Shown here: piece after piece, positions 61,839 through 64,000 of the stretch
How positions within the stretch are numbered: position 1 is the first letter of the stretch
Layout: each line of letters begins with the position of its first letter
Assembly: GCF_003345355.1 (NCBI RefSeq)
Contig: NZ_QQNB01000001.1
Span: 744,001-808,000 of the forward strand
DNA: 64,000 nucleotides
Direction: 5' to 3'
Source of the DNA: Sphingomonas aracearum
Lineage (GTDB): Bacteria > Pseudomonadota > Alphaproteobacteria > Sphingomonadales > Sphingomonadaceae
Position numbers and translations under genes: made by a program
Notes under the pieces: model-generated
Told to the model about the DNA's origin: nothing
The model's input: only the letters and a program-made list of their open reading frames with translations
The model's database searches: none

Positions 61839-62509
61839 TCCCGCGCGAACGCATCGCCGTCGCGCGCGTGCCGGGCGCGGAGGGCGGGGAGCTGCGCCTG
61901 TATCGCCGCGGCGGCGAGCACATGATCCTGCTCGGCGGCAACGAGTTGATGACCACGCGGTCCAGCGGATCGGAGGAGGCGCTGGCGACGATGACGGTCG
62001 CCCGCCTCGCCGCGCCCGCGCCCCGGCTGCTGATCGGCGGCTATGGCATGGGCTTCACCCTGCGCGCGGCACTGGCGGTGCTGCCGGCGCAAGCCGCGGT
62101 CACCGTCGTCGAGCTGGTGCCGGAGATCCTCGACTGGGCGCGCGGGCCGATGGCCGAGCTGACCGGGGAGGCGCTGGACGATCCGCGCGTCCGGCTGGTC
62201 GTCGGCGATGTCGGCGCCGCGATCGCCGCCGCGCGGCAGGATTTCGACGCGATCCTGCTGGACGTGGACAACGGCCCGGACGGCCTCACCCGCGCGGCCA
62301 ATGACGGGCTCTACTCCGCCGCCGGCCTTGCCGCCGCGCGCGGCGCGCTCGCGCCCGGAGGCGTGCTGGCGGTCTGGTCCGCAGCGCCCGACCCGCGCTT
62401 CACCCGGCGGCTCGCCCAGGCCGGCTTCGTCGTGGAGGAAGCCCCGGTGCGCGCGCGGGGCGGCGCCAGGGGCCTGCGCCACCATCTCTGGTTCGCGCAG
62501 CGCCCCTGA
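61835..62509 (+). CDS. Spermidine synthase-like methyltransferase-fold protein
   Basis: A 224-aa protein with a Rossmann fold: LLIGGYGMGFTLRAALAVLP as the nucleotide loop, TVVELVPEILDWARGPM with the acidic ribose-binding residue, VGDVGAAIAAARQDFDAILLDVDNGPDGL. It resembles spermidine-synthase-like proteins lacking the N-terminal beta-domain, so the substrate is unclear. Confidence 0.82.
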   Translation: MIPRERIAVARVPGAEGGELRLYRRGGEHMILLGGNELMTTRSSGSEEALATMTVARLAAPAPRLLIGGYGMGFTLRAALAVLPAQAAVTVVELVPEILDWARGPMAELTGEALDDPRVRLVVGDVGAAIAAARQDFDAILLDVDNGPDGLTRAANDGLYSAAGLAAARGALAPGGVLAVWSAAPDPRFTRRLAQAGFVVEEAPVRARGGARGLRHHLWFAQRP

Positions 62510-62590
62510 AGGGGGCAAGCGCGCGGTGGACGATGCGGGCGATTGGCGCTACCCGCCCTCCCATCCTCCTCCTGCCATGCGGACCCGCCG

Positions 62591-63571
62591 ATGCCCCAGC
62601 CCGCCGCGGCCCCTTCTTCCGGCCGCCTCCATTTCCCGCACCGGCACCTCACCGGCATCGAGGGGCTGCAGCCGCACGAGATCACCTTTCTCCTCGACGA
62701 GGCGGAAGGCTGGATCGAGCTGAACCGCCGCCGCGCCGAACCGGACAAGCGGCTCGCCGGCCTTACCCAGATCAACGCCTTTTTCGAGAATTCCACCCGC
62801 ACGCTGCTCAGCTTCGAGATCGCCGGCAAGCGGCTCGGCGCCGACGTGGTCAACATGCATGTCGGGCAAAGCTCGGTGAAGAAGGGTGAAACGCTGATCG
62901 ACACCGCCATCACGCTTAACGCCATGCGCGCGGACGTGATCGTCATTCGCCACCAGTCGTCGGGCGCGGTGCGGCTGATCGCCGACAAGGTGGACTGCCC
63001 CGTGCTCAACGCCGGCGACGGCAGCCACGAACATCCGACGCAGGCGCTGCTCGATGCGCTGACCATCCGCCGCCGCAAGGGCTCGGTCGCCGGCCAGCGC
63101 GTGGTGATCTGCGGCGACATCCTGCACAGCCGCGTTGCCCGCTCCAACATCCTGGCGCTCACCGCGCTGGCGGCGGACGTCCGCGTCTGCGCGCCCTCCA
63201 CGCTGATGCCCGCGGCGATCGAGCGCATGTTCGTGACGCCGTTCACCGATTTCGACGCGGCACTGGAAGGAGCGGACGTGGTGATGATGCTGCGCGTGCA
63301 GAACGAGCGGATGTCGGGCGGCTTTCTCCCTTCCAACCGCGAGTTCGCCGCGCGCTATGGCCTGACGGAGGAGCGGCTGAAGCGCGCCGCGCCCGATGCG
63401 CTGGTCATGCATCCCGGCCCGATGAACCGCGGGGTGGAGATCACCTCCGCCGTTGCCGACGACAAGACGCGCTCCGCCATCACCGAGCAGGTGGAGACGG
63501 GCGTGGCGGTGCGCATGGCCTGCCTGGACGTGCTGACAAGGTCGGCGCGCGGCGTGGAGGGCTGGGCATGA
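62591..63571 (+). CDS. pyrB: Aspartate carbamoyltransferase catalytic subunit
   Basis: A 326-aa enzyme with [72 protein letters not shown] and [13 protein letters not shown], all the carbamoyl-phosphate and aspartate-binding motifs. It makes carbamoyl aspartate in pyrimidine synthesis. ATG 62591 was chosen; its stop overlaps the pyrC-like start, the arrangement of class A ATCase that needs an inactive dihydroorotase partner. Confidence 0.97.
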   Translation: MPQPAAAPSSGRLHFPHRHLTGIEGLQPHEITFLLDEAEGWIELNRRRAEPDKRLAGLTQINAFFENSTRTLLSFEIAGKRLGADVVNMHVGQSSVKKGETLIDTAITLNAMRADVIVIRHQSSGAVRLIADKVDCPVLNAGDGSHEHPTQALLDALTIRRRKGSVAGQRVVICGDILHSRVARSNILALTALAADVRVCAPSTLMPAAIERMFVTPFTDFDAALEGADVVMMLRVQNERMSGGFLPSNREFAARYGLTEERLKRAAPDALVMHPGPMNRGVEITSAVADDKTRSAITEQVETGVAVRMACLDVLTRSARGVEGWA

Positions 63572-64000
63572 GGCCGCTCGCCTTTCTCAACGCCCGGCTC
63601 GTCTGCCCGGCCGGTGGCGAGCGCGAGGGCGCGCTGCTGGTGGTGGACGAGGCGATCGCCGCGACGGGCACGATCGACATCCCGTCGCATGCGGAGGTGA
63701 TCGACTGCAACGGCGCGCATCTCGCCCCCGCGATCGTCGACCTCGGCGTGCGCGCGATCGACCTGCCCGCCTTTCATGCCGGCGGCATCGTCCGCGTCGG
63801 CCTGATGCCGGACCAGTCGCCGGTGCTGGACGAGCCCGGCGCGGTGCAGCGCGCCGCGCTGATCGGCCGGCCCGACCTGTGGATCCATCCCATCGCCGCC
63901 GCCACCCGCGCGCTGGCCGGGGTGGAGCTGGGCGAAATGGCGCTGACCCACGCGGCGGGCGCGCGCGCGGTCGGCACCGGTGCGCGCTGGATCGCCGATT
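63568..64000 (+). CDS. pyrC: Dihydroorotase-like protein without zinc motif (PyrX type), partial
   Basis: The first 144 residues of an amidohydrolase-fold protein: [20 protein letters not shown], then [39 protein letters not shown] (given in parts). Normal dihydroorotases have a D-H-V-H metal motif at the VDLGV position and about 25 more residues before the MPN segment; both are missing. It is therefore probably the non-catalytic partner of PyrB. It continues past the window end. Confidence 0.85.
   Translation, partial: MRPLAFLNARLVCPAGGEREGALLVVDEAIAATGTIDIPSHAEVIDCNGAHLAPAIVDLGVRAIDLPAFHAGGIVRVGLMPDQSPVLDEPGAVQRAALIGRPDLWIHPIAAATRALAGVELGEMALTHAAGARAVGTGARWIAD

Overview
The window is high-GC alphaproteobacterial chromosome, most likely Sphingomonadales (Sphingomonas-like). 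The evidence is the gene neighbourhoods rpmH-rnpA-yidD-yidC-yihA, ilvB-ilvN-ilvC, smr/mltA/Tim44-like/secB, murJ-trpS, dnaA-rpsT-mutM, ubiE-ubiB-coaBC-dut, and the pyrB plus defective pyrC pair, together with typical alphaproteobacterial protein sequences. Dispersed palindromic repeats sit between several of these housekeeping genes.

From 1 to about 24500 the competence helicase gene comM (yifB), read on the minus strand, is cut into three pieces by two unrelated mobile elements. Its C-terminal piece is at 1-296, the middle piece at 19237-19647 and the N-terminal piece at 23788-24512. Element 1 (291-19236, about 18.9 kb) was inserted by a large serine recombinase across a GTCGAG core. Element 2 (19648-23787, 4140 bp) is an IS1595-family transposon with 25-bp terminal inverted repeats, an 8-bp target duplication (AGCGCCTC) and several passenger genes.

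Element 1 is the most interesting part. It has a serine integrase, a D5/VirE-like P-loop replication helicase beside an iteron-bearing origin candidate, HNH and PD-(D/E)XK-like nucleases, an endolysin and small lysis-like membrane proteins, a tail-tip-like protein with an embedded Hint (intein-fold) domain, and AbiV-like and AbiTii-like abortive-infection genes. I see no terminase, portal, capsid or tail-tube gene. It also encodes a homologue of the bacteriophage T4 late sigma factor gp55 (8482-9219). Across the element I read seven exact CTAAATA motifs and one TATAAATA, which match or nearly match the T4 late promoter TATAAATA. In five cases the motif ends exactly 4 or 5 nt before a start codon, with no correctly spaced Shine-Dalgarno. 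These five genes include the endolysin, the tail-associated genes and two nucleases. I read this as a self-contained T4-type late-transcription system producing leaderless mRNAs, carried by an integrated element that looks like a phage satellite (comparable in size and content to the PLE islands of Vibrio cholerae) rather than a complete prophage.

From 24700 to 64000 the content is mostly core: ribosomal protein L34, RNase P, membrane protein insertion, lysine and NAD biosynthesis, serine and tRNA modification genes, branched-chain amino acids, a BLUF photoreceptor, a GGDEF/EAL protein, peptidoglycan and secretion genes, replication initiation, DNA repair, ubiquinone, CoA, dUTPase, a phosphorelay cluster and pyrimidine synthesis. 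Oddities here are a histidine kinase whose catalytic domain runs out of frame into an adjoining response regulator, a dihydroorotase-like protein without its zinc-binding motif, and overlapping divergent starts of serB and miaA.
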